NCBI GenBank assembly: GCA_017435385.1
Contig: JAFSFB010000006.1
Location: forward strand, 47,273 to 111,272
DNA length: 64,000 bases
Origin: Clostridia bacterium
Lineage (GTDB): Bacteria; Bacillota; Clostridia; Oscillospirales; Acutalibacteraceae
Reading direction: 5' to 3'
Both the position numbers and the translations under genes were made by a program. The notes beneath the pieces were generated by a model that was given only the letters and a program-made list of their open reading frames with translations, searched no databases and had not been told where the DNA came from. This document shows, piece by piece, positions 32,702-39,990 of the stretch (its first letter is position 1; every line of letters starts with the position of its first letter).

Positions 32702-33460
32702 TTATGCAAGATACAGAGCAACTCTGTCAAGAATTCTGTTGAGATTGTCGAGCATTGAGATCATGCCCTTCATGACGATATCGCCCGAGCCTACGCATGC
32801 GATCGCATTGACCTTTCCGTCAAAGAGATCTCTTGCAAGCTCGATCGAAGCAAACTCCATAACGGCTCTGGGGTTTTCGCTTGCCTTCTTGATGCCGAGA
32901 AGACGGTGGTTCTTGACTCGGATCGTTGTTGAAGCGGCACCCTTGATGCTGAAGGAAATTTCACCGTCGACCATATTGCTTGCGGAGAATTTGCCGATCT
33001 CGTCATTGTTGCCGATCTGAGCGATCGCAACGGTGATAGTGTTGAGCAGCAGAAGCGTGCTGATTCTGAAGAAATCGGGATCCTTGAGGTCCTCGGGATC
33101 GGGACGCATATATTTTGAAAGGAGATCCGTCAGCTTTGTGAAGCTGTTGAGAAGGAATCCGATGTGATGGAAGCCCTTCGAGGGGATGGGGGTTGTTGTT
33201 CCGTCGATAAGACCGTTGAACTTTTCACAGGAGCTGAAGGGGAGCTTGACATCGCACTTGGCGCAGCCCTGCTCCATTCTGCATTTTCCGTTTTTGAAGG
33301 TGATGGTGGCGCTGGGACCGCCCTTGACTTCAAAACCGATGGAAATGGGTTTCTTGTTTGTCAGCAGACTGCTTGCCTCGGGAGCGAGCTCGCAGAGGTT
33401 TTCGAGAGAACCGAGAACTGCGTAAAGGTTGATATACGCAAGGGTTCTTGAATCAGTCAT
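32702..33460 (-). CDS. Double SCP2-like domain protein (cluster gene 1)
   Basis: A 252-residue protein, first gene of the operon; ATG at 33460 with AAAGGAGG eight nt upstream. Half 1 (~30-115): ISIGFEVKGGPSATITFKNG, CDVKLPFSSCEKFNGLIDG and HHIGFLLNSFTKLTDLLSKY. Half 2 (~150-252): GEISFSIKGAASTTIRVKNH, VMEFASIELARDLFDGKVNA and GSGDIVMKGMISMLDNLNRI. The second half closely follows the SCP2 pattern of 'distribution of residues before a dG.......G.i.i.G....l..l..ll'. It has three Cys near 75-95 (CRMEQGCAKCD). It probably binds a lipid-like ligand. Confidence 0.7.
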   Translation of the reverse strand: MTDSRTLAYINLYAVLGSLENLCELAPEASSLLTNKKPISIGFEVKGGPSATITFKNGKCRMEQGCAKCDVKLPFSSCEKFNGLIDGTTTPIPSKGFHHIGFLLNSFTKLTDLLSKYMRPDPEDLKDPDFFRISTLLLLNTITVAIAQIGNNDEIGKFSASNMVDGEISFSIKGAASTTIRVKNHRLLGIKKASENPRAVMEFASIELARDLFDGKVNAIACVGSGDIVMKGMISMLDNLNRILDRVALYLA

Positions 33461-33736
33461 TTTTGTTGCCTCCTTTGTTTCTCGAAGCAGGGGCATAGCC
33501 CATGCTTATAAATAATCAATTTATTTTATCATATATATTGTGTATTGTCAACAAAACAAGAGGTCAAATTTTTGGTTTTATTGTGATTTTTCCGTTTCAA
33601 AACCGATAAGGTCAAAATTTTAAAAAAAGTTTGCAAAATTGAGAACGGATAATTAATTTTCTTCAAAAGCATTGACATTTTCGCCGAAATGTGTCACTAA
33701 TAATAGTGTAAAAATATAAGTCAAGGGGGACTTACC

Positions 33737-34249
33737 ATGAAAAAAATATTGGCGGTCGTATGCATTTTTGCGGCGTTGTTTTCTTTTGCATCATGCAAAA
33801 GAAGGCTCACTCCCGAGGAGGAGGAGGCTTCCCGTGCCGTTGCCCGTTCGATAGCGCTTGCCGAATATGAGAGCAAGGTTGCCGCTTCAATAAAGCACGA
33901 AGAAGATATCGTTGAGGACAAGGCAAAGACTCTCGAAGAACTCGGAAAAACCGAAAAGGGCAAGAGAATCGTTTTTCATAATACCAGCGGATATACCCAG
34001 TATGAGGTAATTACGATGGATAAAGACGGCAAGGCCGAAACGTGGGAAAGATATGTATATTATCCCAACACGGACAGCTACAATGTCGCCATGAAGGACA
34101 AGGATACAAGAAAATTTGCAATTATTGATTCGGACGAAGAGCTCAGACTTGTTGTGTATAAAAACAAGAATGAAAAAGGCTTCAAGGGTGTTGACTATGA
34201 AACAATGCTGAAAAACCTTAAAGATTTCGGCTATACAATAGTTGAATGA
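33737..34249 (+). CDS. Lipoprotein of unknown function
   Basis: A 170-residue lipoprotein: signal peptide MKKILAVVCIFAALFSFASC with lipobox, then a charged helical segment (LTPEEEEASRAVARSIALAE) and a beta-rich C-terminal part (RIVFHNTSGYTQYEVITMDK, TWERYVYYP). No family is recognised. Ribosome binding site AAGGGGGA. It is followed 15 nt later by a second lipoprotein. A TTGACA at 33672 lies in the upstream region, but no well-spaced -10 box could be found. Confidence 0.72.
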   Translation: MKKILAVVCIFAALFSFASCKRRLTPEEEEASRAVARSIALAEYESKVAASIKHEEDIVEDKAKTLEELGKTEKGKRIVFHNTSGYTQYEVITMDKDGKAETWERYVYYPNTDSYNVAMKDKDTRKFAIIDSDEELRLVVYKNKNEKGFKGVDYETMLKNLKDFGYTIVE

Positions 34250-34264
34250 TCGGGAGAGTTGAAG

Positions 34265-34711
34265 ATGAAAAAGCTTATAGCGATTCTTGCTGTTTTTGCA
34301 TTAGTTTTCGGATTTGCGGCATGCAGAGGAAACGAAAACAATGCTGAAACAACGGCGGCGTCAGATGATGCTCAGACGACGCAGGCTGCGGCTGAAACAA
34401 CAAAGTTTGCAGAGGTTGCGGGAAAAACAATTATGCTCAAGAAAACCGATTCGGCGGATTTTGTTGAAATCAATACCGATTCTCAGAATCTCGGCTCGAC
34501 AATTATGGTGCACAAATTCTTTGCTTCTCAGGAGGATTTTGAGGCGGCAAAGGCAAAAGGCGATTATGATTCCCTGACTCTTGTCACGGCAATTGATGTC
34601 AATCGGGAAATTATTTACAGCGATTCGCAGACGGTCAGGGGTATGGCGTATGACGAGATCCTCTCAAAGGCTGAAAAAGCAGAGGGATATGTGATAATTC
34701 CCGCAGAATAA
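34265..34711 (+). CDS. Small lipoprotein with Thr/Ala-rich linker
   Basis: A 148-residue lipoprotein. The ATG at 34265 (GGGAG eight nt upstream) is preferred over an in-frame TTG at 34259. Signal peptide MKKLIAILAVFALVFGFAAC with lipobox, then a low-complexity Thr/Ala/Gln linker (~22-50) and a compact beta-rich domain (MLKKTDSADFVEINTDSQNL and onward). Family unknown. Probably co-transcribed with the preceding lipoprotein. Confidence 0.72.
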   Translation: MKKLIAILAVFALVFGFAACRGNENNAETTAASDDAQTTQAAAETTKFAEVAGKTIMLKKTDSADFVEINTDSQNLGSTIMVHKFFASQEDFEAAKAKGDYDSLTLVTAIDVNREIIYSDSQTVRGMAYDEILSKAEKAEGYVIIPAE

Positions 34712-34731
34712 TTTTTAGACAGCATAAATAT

Positions 34732-34772
34732 AAGGCTTGCAAAGGTGAAGTCACCGATGCAAGCCTTGTTTT
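34732..34772 (+). terminator. Terminator (copy A of a dispersed inverted hairpin)
   Basis: AAGGCTTGCA / TGCAAGCCTT stem, then GTTTTTTATT. The 36-bp hairpin is nearly the reverse complement of the terminator at 39937-39972 (31 of 36 positions). Confidence 0.85.
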
Positions 34773-35429
34773 TTATTCTTCTATATTACTGATCGACGGG
34801 AGATTCCAGCGGAAAACGGTTGCGAGGATTCGGATAACAAGAACCGAGCCTGCACCGATAAGCATGGAAACAGTTTCCGGAAAAATGCCGAATTCGAGCA
34901 GATAATAATAAATCAGACCGCCGAGAATTGCGGCAAGCGCATAAACCCTTCTGCGGAGAATTTTAGGAACTCTGCCTGCGAGGATGTCACGCAGCATACC
35001 TCCGCCGACACCCGTAAGCACGGCAACGAAAAGCGAGAGGAAGGCGTTGTCGCCGAAGCCGCATTCTCTTGCCGTGTTGATACCTGCAACAACAAAAACA
35101 GCAAGACCGAGCGAGTCGAAGAAGTTTATGACCTGAGAATAAATATCGAAATGTCTGACGATTTTCTTGCCTGTAAAATAAGCAAGAACAAAGACTGAAA
35201 CCGAGGTTATGATCGCTGTCAGCGCATAGACGGGATTCCTGAAGGCAAGGGGCGGAAGATATCCAAGAATGATATCTCTGAGAATACCGCCGCCGACGGC
35301 AGTCACGGTTCCGAGAACGATAGCACCGAGGATATCGAATTTCTTTTCGATTGCCGTAATAACGCCCGTAATTGCGAAAGCAACCGTACCTATTATTTCG
35401 ATGACGAAAAAAACGGTGTCAAGATGCAT
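34773..35429 (-). CDS. TRIC/UPF0126 family membrane protein (YicG-like)
   Basis: A 218-residue protein with about seven membrane helices in two repeated halves. The start at 35429 follows GGAGGAGA; the in-frame ATG at 35447 lies before this site. Two copies of the family signature are seen: GTVTAVGGGILRDIILG (~50) and AVLTGVGGGMLRDILAG (~135). Bacterial relatives are trimeric cation channels. It overlaps the upstream DUF2809 gene by 11 nt. Confidence 0.88.
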   Translation of the reverse strand: MHLDTVFFVIEIIGTVAFAITGVITAIEKKFDILGAIVLGTVTAVGGGILRDIILGYLPPLAFRNPVYALTAIITSVSVFVLAYFTGKKIVRHFDIYSQVINFFDSLGLAVFVVAGINTARECGFGDNAFLSLFVAVLTGVGGGMLRDILAGRVPKILRRRVYALAAILGGLIYYYLLEFGIFPETVSMLIGAGSVLVIRILATVFRWNLPSISNIEE

Positions 35430-35805
35430 CGGATCTCCTCCTTGCAATTATTTCTGCGGCGAGAAACAGAATTCCGCCTATAAGATAACAAACAATATCC
35501 TTCAGATCAAAGGTTCTTCCGAGAAGAACGCTGAAAAAACGGCTGTCGGAAAGTCCGAGAAGGCTCACAAAATCAAAATACTGCAAAAGCTCAACCCCTG
35601 CAGCAAAGGCAGAGGTCAGGAGCGGAAGAGCTCTGATTCTGTCAGGGAGGAATATCCTCAAAAAGGCACAGATGACCCCGACAACAAGAACATCTCCGAT
35701 ATAAGGGCGGACAAAACTGTCATTGACAAACAGAGCGATGACGGTTTCGGCTGCCAGCAGGAAAATAAAAATCAGTAAATATGTAAGTCTAAGCTTTTTC
35801 TTCAT
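35419..35805 (-). CDS. DUF2809 membrane protein
   Basis: A 128-residue protein with four hydrophobic helices. The pattern FVRPYIGDVLVVGVICAFLR, then GVELLQYFDFVSLLGLSDSR, LLGRTFDLKDIVCYLIGGIL is characteristic of DUF2809 (sometimes compared with VanZ). Function unknown. It overlaps tadA by 17 nt and the TRIC-like gene by 11 nt, so the four-gene string glgP-tadA-DUF2809-TRIC is translationally coupled. Confidence 0.83.
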   Translation of the reverse strand: MKKKLRLTYLLIFIFLLAAETVIALFVNDSFVRPYIGDVLVVGVICAFLRIFLPDRIRALPLLTSAFAAGVELLQYFDFVSLLGLSDSRFFSVLLGRTFDLKDIVCYLIGGILFLAAEIIARRRSDAS

Positions 35806-36256
35806 TTTTCCGTTTTCTCAGATCTGCAAAAAACTCAGTCAGCAGGGCGGAGCATTCCTCCTGCATGAATCCCGGAACGACCTCGGGCTTATGGTTATAA
35901 GGCAGATCGAACAGGTTGATAACCGAGCCGCAGGAGCCTGCCTTGTAGTCGGATGCACCGAAAACAAGGCGGCGGATACGGGAGTTGATGATCGCTCCCG
36001 TGCACATCGGGCAGGGCTCGAGAGTGACGAACATTTCGCATTCCCAGAGCCGCCAGCCGCCGAGCTTTTTGCATGCAAGGTCAATGGCTTCGATCTCGGC
36101 ATGAGCAAGGGCGTTTTTGCCGAGCTCACGGCGGTTGCGCCCGACAGAGATGACCTCGCCGTTGCGGACTATAACCGCTCCGACGGGCACCTCAAGCTCG
36201 GACGCAGAAATTTTTGCCTGTCCGATTGCCAGATTCATATAATCACGGTCAGTCAT
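35789..36256 (-). CDS. tadA: tRNA-specific adenosine deaminase
   Basis: A 155-residue deaminase that converts A34 of tRNA-Arg(ACG) to inosine. The start at 36256 (MTDRDYMNLAIGQAKISA) lies 4 nt after the phosphorylase stop, indicating coupling; a longer frame runs into the phosphorylase gene. Catalytic motifs: NALAHAEIEAID (His zinc ligand and Glu proton shuttle) and TLEPCPMCTGAI (two Cys zinc ligands), ~30 residues apart, as in TadA/cytidine deaminases. Confidence 0.94.
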   Translation of the reverse strand: MTDRDYMNLAIGQAKISASELEVPVGAVIVRNGEVISVGRNRRELGKNALAHAEIEAIDLACKKLGGWRLWECEMFVTLEPCPMCTGAIINSRIRRLVFGASDYKAGSCGSVINLFDLPYNHKPEVVPGFMQEECSALLTEFFADLRKRKNEEKA

Positions 36257-36260
36257 GTTA

Positions 36261-38672
36261 TCAGCGGAGCTTGAGAGGCTCAACATGCCAGATGTCACGG
36301 GCATAGTCGTTGATCGCACGGTCAGCGGCAAAGATGCCTGCACCCGAGATGTTCATGAGCGACATCTTGTTCCATCTGTCAATATCCTTGCGGATCTCAA
36401 CAGCCTGCTTCTGCTTGTTTCTGTAGTCTGCAAAATCTGCAAGAACCATATAGGGATCGTGGTTGATGATCGTTCCGCTGATCTCGCCGAACGTCTTTCC
36501 TCCGATTCCCTTGTTGATAAATTCAATGAGGTTATGGATCTCAGCGTTGTTATTATAGTAATTCATGGGCACATAGCCGTTTCGCTTGAGCTCATTGACT
36601 TCTCTGGTGTTCATGCCGAAGATAATGATGTTTTCGGGGCCGACAGCTTCGTAGATCTCAACATTTGCGCCGTCCATTGTGCCGAGGGTAACGGCGCCGT
36701 TCATCATCAGCTTCATGTTGCCCGTGCCGCTCGCTTCCGTGCCTGCGAGAGAGATCTGCTCGCTGATGTCGGCGGCAGGCATGAGTGCTTCTGCCATTGT
36801 GACATTGTAATCCTCCATGTAAACGACCTTGAGTCTGTCTTTCATGTCGGGATCGTTATTGATGAGGTCAGCAAGAGAGCAGATGAACTCGATGATCTTC
36901 TTTGCCATATAGTAACCGGAAGCAGCCTTTGCACCGAAAATATAGGTGTGAGGAGTGAAATCACCGTTGGGATTTGCCTTGATCTCAAGATACTTGGCGA
37001 GAATATTGAAAGCGTTGAGATGCTGACGCTTATATTCGTGAAGGCGTTTGACCTGAACATCGAAAACGGAGTCGGGATCAAGGCTGATGCCTGTTTTGCT
37101 CTTTACGATTGCGGCAAAGTTTTCTTTGTTTGCACGCTTTATTTCGCCGAGCTTATCAAGGACCGCCTTGTCATCGGCATATTCACGCAGCTTTATCAGC
37201 TCGCTTCCGTTATAAATGAAGCCGTTGCCGATGAGCTCGGTAAGCAGACCGGTAAGCTTCGGGTTTGCCTGACAAAGCCAGCGTCTGTGAGCAATACCGT
37301 TGGTAACATTTGTAAATTTGTCGGGCTCAAGAGCATAGAAATCATTGAAAACGGTGTCCTTGAGGATCTGGCTGTGGAGAGCGGAAACACCGTTGACCTT
37401 GTGGCAGACGGCAACGCAGAGGTTAGCCATTCTGACAGCTCCGTTTGAAACGATCGCCATTTTCTCAACCTTGTTGGCGTCGCCCGTTGCTTCCCAGATC
37501 TTTCTTCTGAAGCGGTTGTCGATCTCTTTGACGATCTGATAAATTCGGGGAAGAAGACGCTTGAAGAGGTCCTCGCCCCAGCATTCGAGAGCTTCTGCCA
37601 TAACGGTATGATTCGTATATGCGCAGACCTTCTCAACGATGGCAAAAGCATCGTCCCAGCCGTAGCCGCATTCATCGAGCATGATCCTCATCAGCTCGGG
37701 GATAGCCATTGTGGGATGGGTGTCGTTGATATGAACGGCGTTCATCTCGGCGAAGTTGTCGAGTGAGTCATAATCTCTGAGATGTCTTGCAACGATATCC
37801 TGAACGGATGCCGAAACAAGGAAATACTGCTGACGAAGACGAAGGCTCTTTCCTTCGGGATGGTTGTCGGCAGGATAAAGCACCTTGCTGATAACCTCAG
37901 CCATGGCTTTTTCTTCCATGGCTCTCATATAATCGCCCTGATTGAACATCGCCATGTTGATGCCGTCAACCTTAGCTGACCAGAGGCGGAGAACAGCGGC
38001 ACTCTTGCCGTCTTTTCCCGCAACCATCATGTCATAAGGAACAGCCTTGACTGTTTTGCAATCTCTGAGCTCAACATGGTGATACTGTGCATCCCATGCA
38101 TCCTCAACAGTTCCCTCAAACTTTACGAGAACGGTCTTATCTTCTCTCGGAACAAGCCATACCTCGCCGCCGGGAAGCCAGAAATCGGGCATCTCGGTCT
38201 GCCAGCCGTCAATGATCTTCTGCTTGAAAATACCGTATTCGTAAAGAATCGAATATCCCATTCCTCTGTAGCCCTGATTGGCAAGAGCATCGAGATAGCA
38301 TGCGGCAAGTCTGCCGAGACCGCCGTTGCCCAGACCTGCATCGGGCTCGCAGTCGTAGAGCCTGTCGAGGCTCACGCCGTAGCTCTTGAGAACAGCCTTG
38401 ACTGTATCCGTGAGGTTAAGGTTATAGAGTGTGTTTTTAAGGCTTCTGCCCATGAGGAACTCCATGCAGAGATAATAAACCTTTTTCTGACCCGCTTCCA
38501 TTGATTTGGCGTCAAAGGCTCTTCTTGAATCTCTGACCATGTCCCTTGCGATCGTTGAGATAACTCTGTAAAACTGATCGTCGGTTGCATCCTTGGGTGA
38601 AACGCCGAAAAGATGGGAGAGCTTTCCCGAAATCATTTCCTTGAGTTCCGCCTGAGTTAATTTTTTGCTCAT
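36261..38672 (-). CDS. glgP: Glycogen/maltodextrin phosphorylase
   Basis: An 803-residue PLP enzyme that releases glucose 1-phosphate from alpha-1,4-glucans. The start at 38672 has GGAGG. Visible motifs: YYLCMEFLMGRSLKNTLYNL, GLGNGGLGRLAACYLDALA, VHINDTHPTMAIPELMRIML and the PLP-lysine region EASGTGNMKLMMNGAVTLGT. Length is typical. It supplies carbon from storage polysaccharide. It is the first gene of a coupled string with tadA and two membrane-protein genes. Confidence 0.96.
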   Translation of the reverse strand: MSKKLTQAELKEMISGKLSHLFGVSPKDATDDQFYRVISTIARDMVRDSRRAFDAKSMEAGQKKVYYLCMEFLMGRSLKNTLYNLNLTDTVKAVLKSYGVSLDRLYDCEPDAGLGNGGLGRLAACYLDALANQGYRGMGYSILYEYGIFKQKIIDGWQTEMPDFWLPGGEVWLVPREDKTVLVKFEGTVEDAWDAQYHHVELRDCKTVKAVPYDMMVAGKDGKSAAVLRLWSAKVDGINMAMFNQGDYMRAMEEKAMAEVISKVLYPADNHPEGKSLRLRQQYFLVSASVQDIVARHLRDYDSLDNFAEMNAVHINDTHPTMAIPELMRIMLDECGYGWDDAFAIVEKVCAYTNHTVMAEALECWGEDLFKRLLPRIYQIVKEIDNRFRRKIWEATGDANKVEKMAIVSNGAVRMANLCVAVCHKVNGVSALHSQILKDTVFNDFYALEPDKFTNVTNGIAHRRWLCQANPKLTGLLTELIGNGFIYNGSELIKLREYADDKAVLDKLGEIKRANKENFAAIVKSKTGISLDPDSVFDVQVKRLHEYKRQHLNAFNILAKYLEIKANPNGDFTPHTYIFGAKAASGYYMAKKIIEFICSLADLINNDPDMKDRLKVVYMEDYNVTMAEALMPAADISEQISLAGTEASGTGNMKLMMNGAVTLGTMDGANVEIYEAVGPENIIIFGMNTREVNELKRNGYVPMNYYNNNAEIHNLIEFINKGIGGKTFGEISGTIINHDPYMVLADFADYRNKQKQAVEIRKDIDRWNKMSLMNISGAGIFAADRAINDYARDIWHVEPLKLR

Positions 38673-38816
38673 ACTATCCTCCGTGAATAACGCTGCGGCA
38701 GAGTGCCGCATTGTTCTGATTTGTAAAAAAATAAATAATGATTACAGACCTTAATATTTTACACTAAAATTCAATGATTTACAACAAAAATTTAACAATA
38801 AATTAAATTTCTCGGC

Positions 38817-38845
38817 TTGTGCAGTATAGAATTTTGAAGTATAAT
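38817..38845 (+). promoter_or_regulatory. Candidate sigma-A promoter for the CPBP protease
   Basis: TTGTGC at 38817-38822, a 17-nt spacer, TATAAT at 38840-38845, ~57 nt before the start. Confidence 0.6.
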
Positions 38846-38901
38846 ATATAATATTGTTTGTAGAACTTGTATAAAATATTCATTTGAACGGAGAAACAGA
38901 T

Positions 38902-39927
38902 TTGGATTTTTATAATTATCAGGAGAATCGGGGCGCAGGCTTCGGCGTTCCGCCCGATTACTTTTTTCGTGCCGAACGGGAAGAGAGAAGAAGGCAGAAA
39001 AAAAGAGAACTGAGATTCATCGGCAGCATAGCGGGCATGTGTGTCATTCTTTATGTTGTTCTTCAGAATGCGCTGTCAACGGTCATCATTTTTGAGCCGA
39101 TCCGTTCGCTCTATTTCACGAACGAAACCTTCAGAAGTCTGATAACGATCATTCTTTCAATTCTCGGGCTTCTTCTTCCGTTCGTTCTCGGCGGAATCGG
39201 ACTTCGCAGAAAAAAGCTTCTGACCGACCTCCGCCTTGAAAGACCCGAAAGCACTGCTCTTGCGATAACCGCCGTGCCGTTCGGCTTTCTGATCTGCCTT
39301 ATCGGGAATTATCTGACGAGCATATTCCTGATGCTGACGGAGGATGCGGGAGTTGAGCTTACCGCTCCCGAAACAACAGCTCCCGACTCTTTTGCCGGCA
39401 GAATAATATATGTCATTTCGATTGCCGTTGTTCCCGCACTTGTTGAAGAATTTGCGCTCAGAGGCGTGATAATGCAGCCGCTCAGACGCTACGGCGATTG
39501 GTTTGCGATTCTGGCGACCTCGGCGGTGTTTGCAATTCTTCACGGAAATCTTGTTCAGGCTCCGTTTGCGTTTATCGCAGGAATCGGAATCGGCTATGCC
39601 GTGTGCATAACCGACAGCGTATGGACGGGAATCGTGATCCATTTCTGCAACAACTTTTATTCGGTGGCGGTTGACTTTCTGATAAACGATGTTACAGACG
39701 AGAATCTTCTGAACATGATCTGGAATTATTCGCAGTTTGCTCTTTATGCGGTCTGCATAATTCTTTCGGTTGCGTTTGTAATTATAAGAGGCAGAAAGAA
39801 GATCGCACGTGTTCCTGCGATTCTTACCACGGGTGACAAGGCAAAGGCGTTTTTCATCAACATTCCGATGATCGTTGCGGTTATCATTATGCTGGTCATA
39901 ACCGCAGAATATGTAAAACTTCTATAA
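38902..39927 (+). CDS. CPBP-family intramembrane metalloprotease
   Basis: A 341-residue membrane protein with about eight helices. The likely start is TTG at 38902, with GGAG spaced upstream; an in-frame TTG lies at 38884. The CAAX-protease/bacteriocin-processing motifs are present: EEFALRGVIM (motif 1), FAILHGNLVQ (motif 2) and HFCNNFYS (motif 3). The cytosolic N-terminus is very basic (REERRRQKKRE). Members process prenylated or membrane proteins, or confer bacteriocin self-immunity; no bacteriocin gene is seen here. Confidence 0.9.
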   Translation: MDFYNYQENRGAGFGVPPDYFFRAEREERRRQKKRELRFIGSIAGMCVILYVVLQNALSTVIIFEPIRSLYFTNETFRSLITIILSILGLLLPFVLGGIGLRRKKLLTDLRLERPESTALAITAVPFGFLICLIGNYLTSIFLMLTEDAGVELTAPETTAPDSFAGRIIYVISIAVVPALVEEFALRGVIMQPLRRYGDWFAILATSAVFAILHGNLVQAPFAFIAGIGIGYAVCITDSVWTGIVIHFCNNFYSVAVDFLINDVTDENLLNMIWNYSQFALYAVCIILSVAFVIIRGRKKIARVPAILTTGDKAKAFFINIPMIVAVIIMLVITAEYVKLL

Positions 39928-39936
39928 AATAAAAAC

Positions 39937-39980
39937 AAGGCTTGCATCGGCGGAAACACCTTTGCAAGCCTTTGATTTTG
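39937..39980. terminator. Terminator (copy B of the dispersed inverted hairpin)
   Basis: AAGGCTTGCA / TGCAAGCCTT stem at 39937-39972 followed by TGATTTTG. It lies between convergent genes and is nearly the reverse complement of 34732-34767. Confidence 0.8.
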
Positions 39981-39990
39981 TTTAATTCAA

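Noticed and set aside
33672..33720. Promoter for the lipoprotein at 33737
   Set aside because: TTGACA is present but no -10 hexamer occurs at 16-18 nt; only AT-rich sequence at 20 nt or more.
36255..37448. 397-codon plus-strand ORF opposite glgP
   Set aside because: Antisense shadow of a clear glycogen phosphorylase, no ribosome binding site or known motif.
38902..39927. Bacteriocin immunity gene cluster
   Set aside because: CPBP proteases can give bacteriocin immunity, but no precursor peptide, transporter or modification gene is close by.
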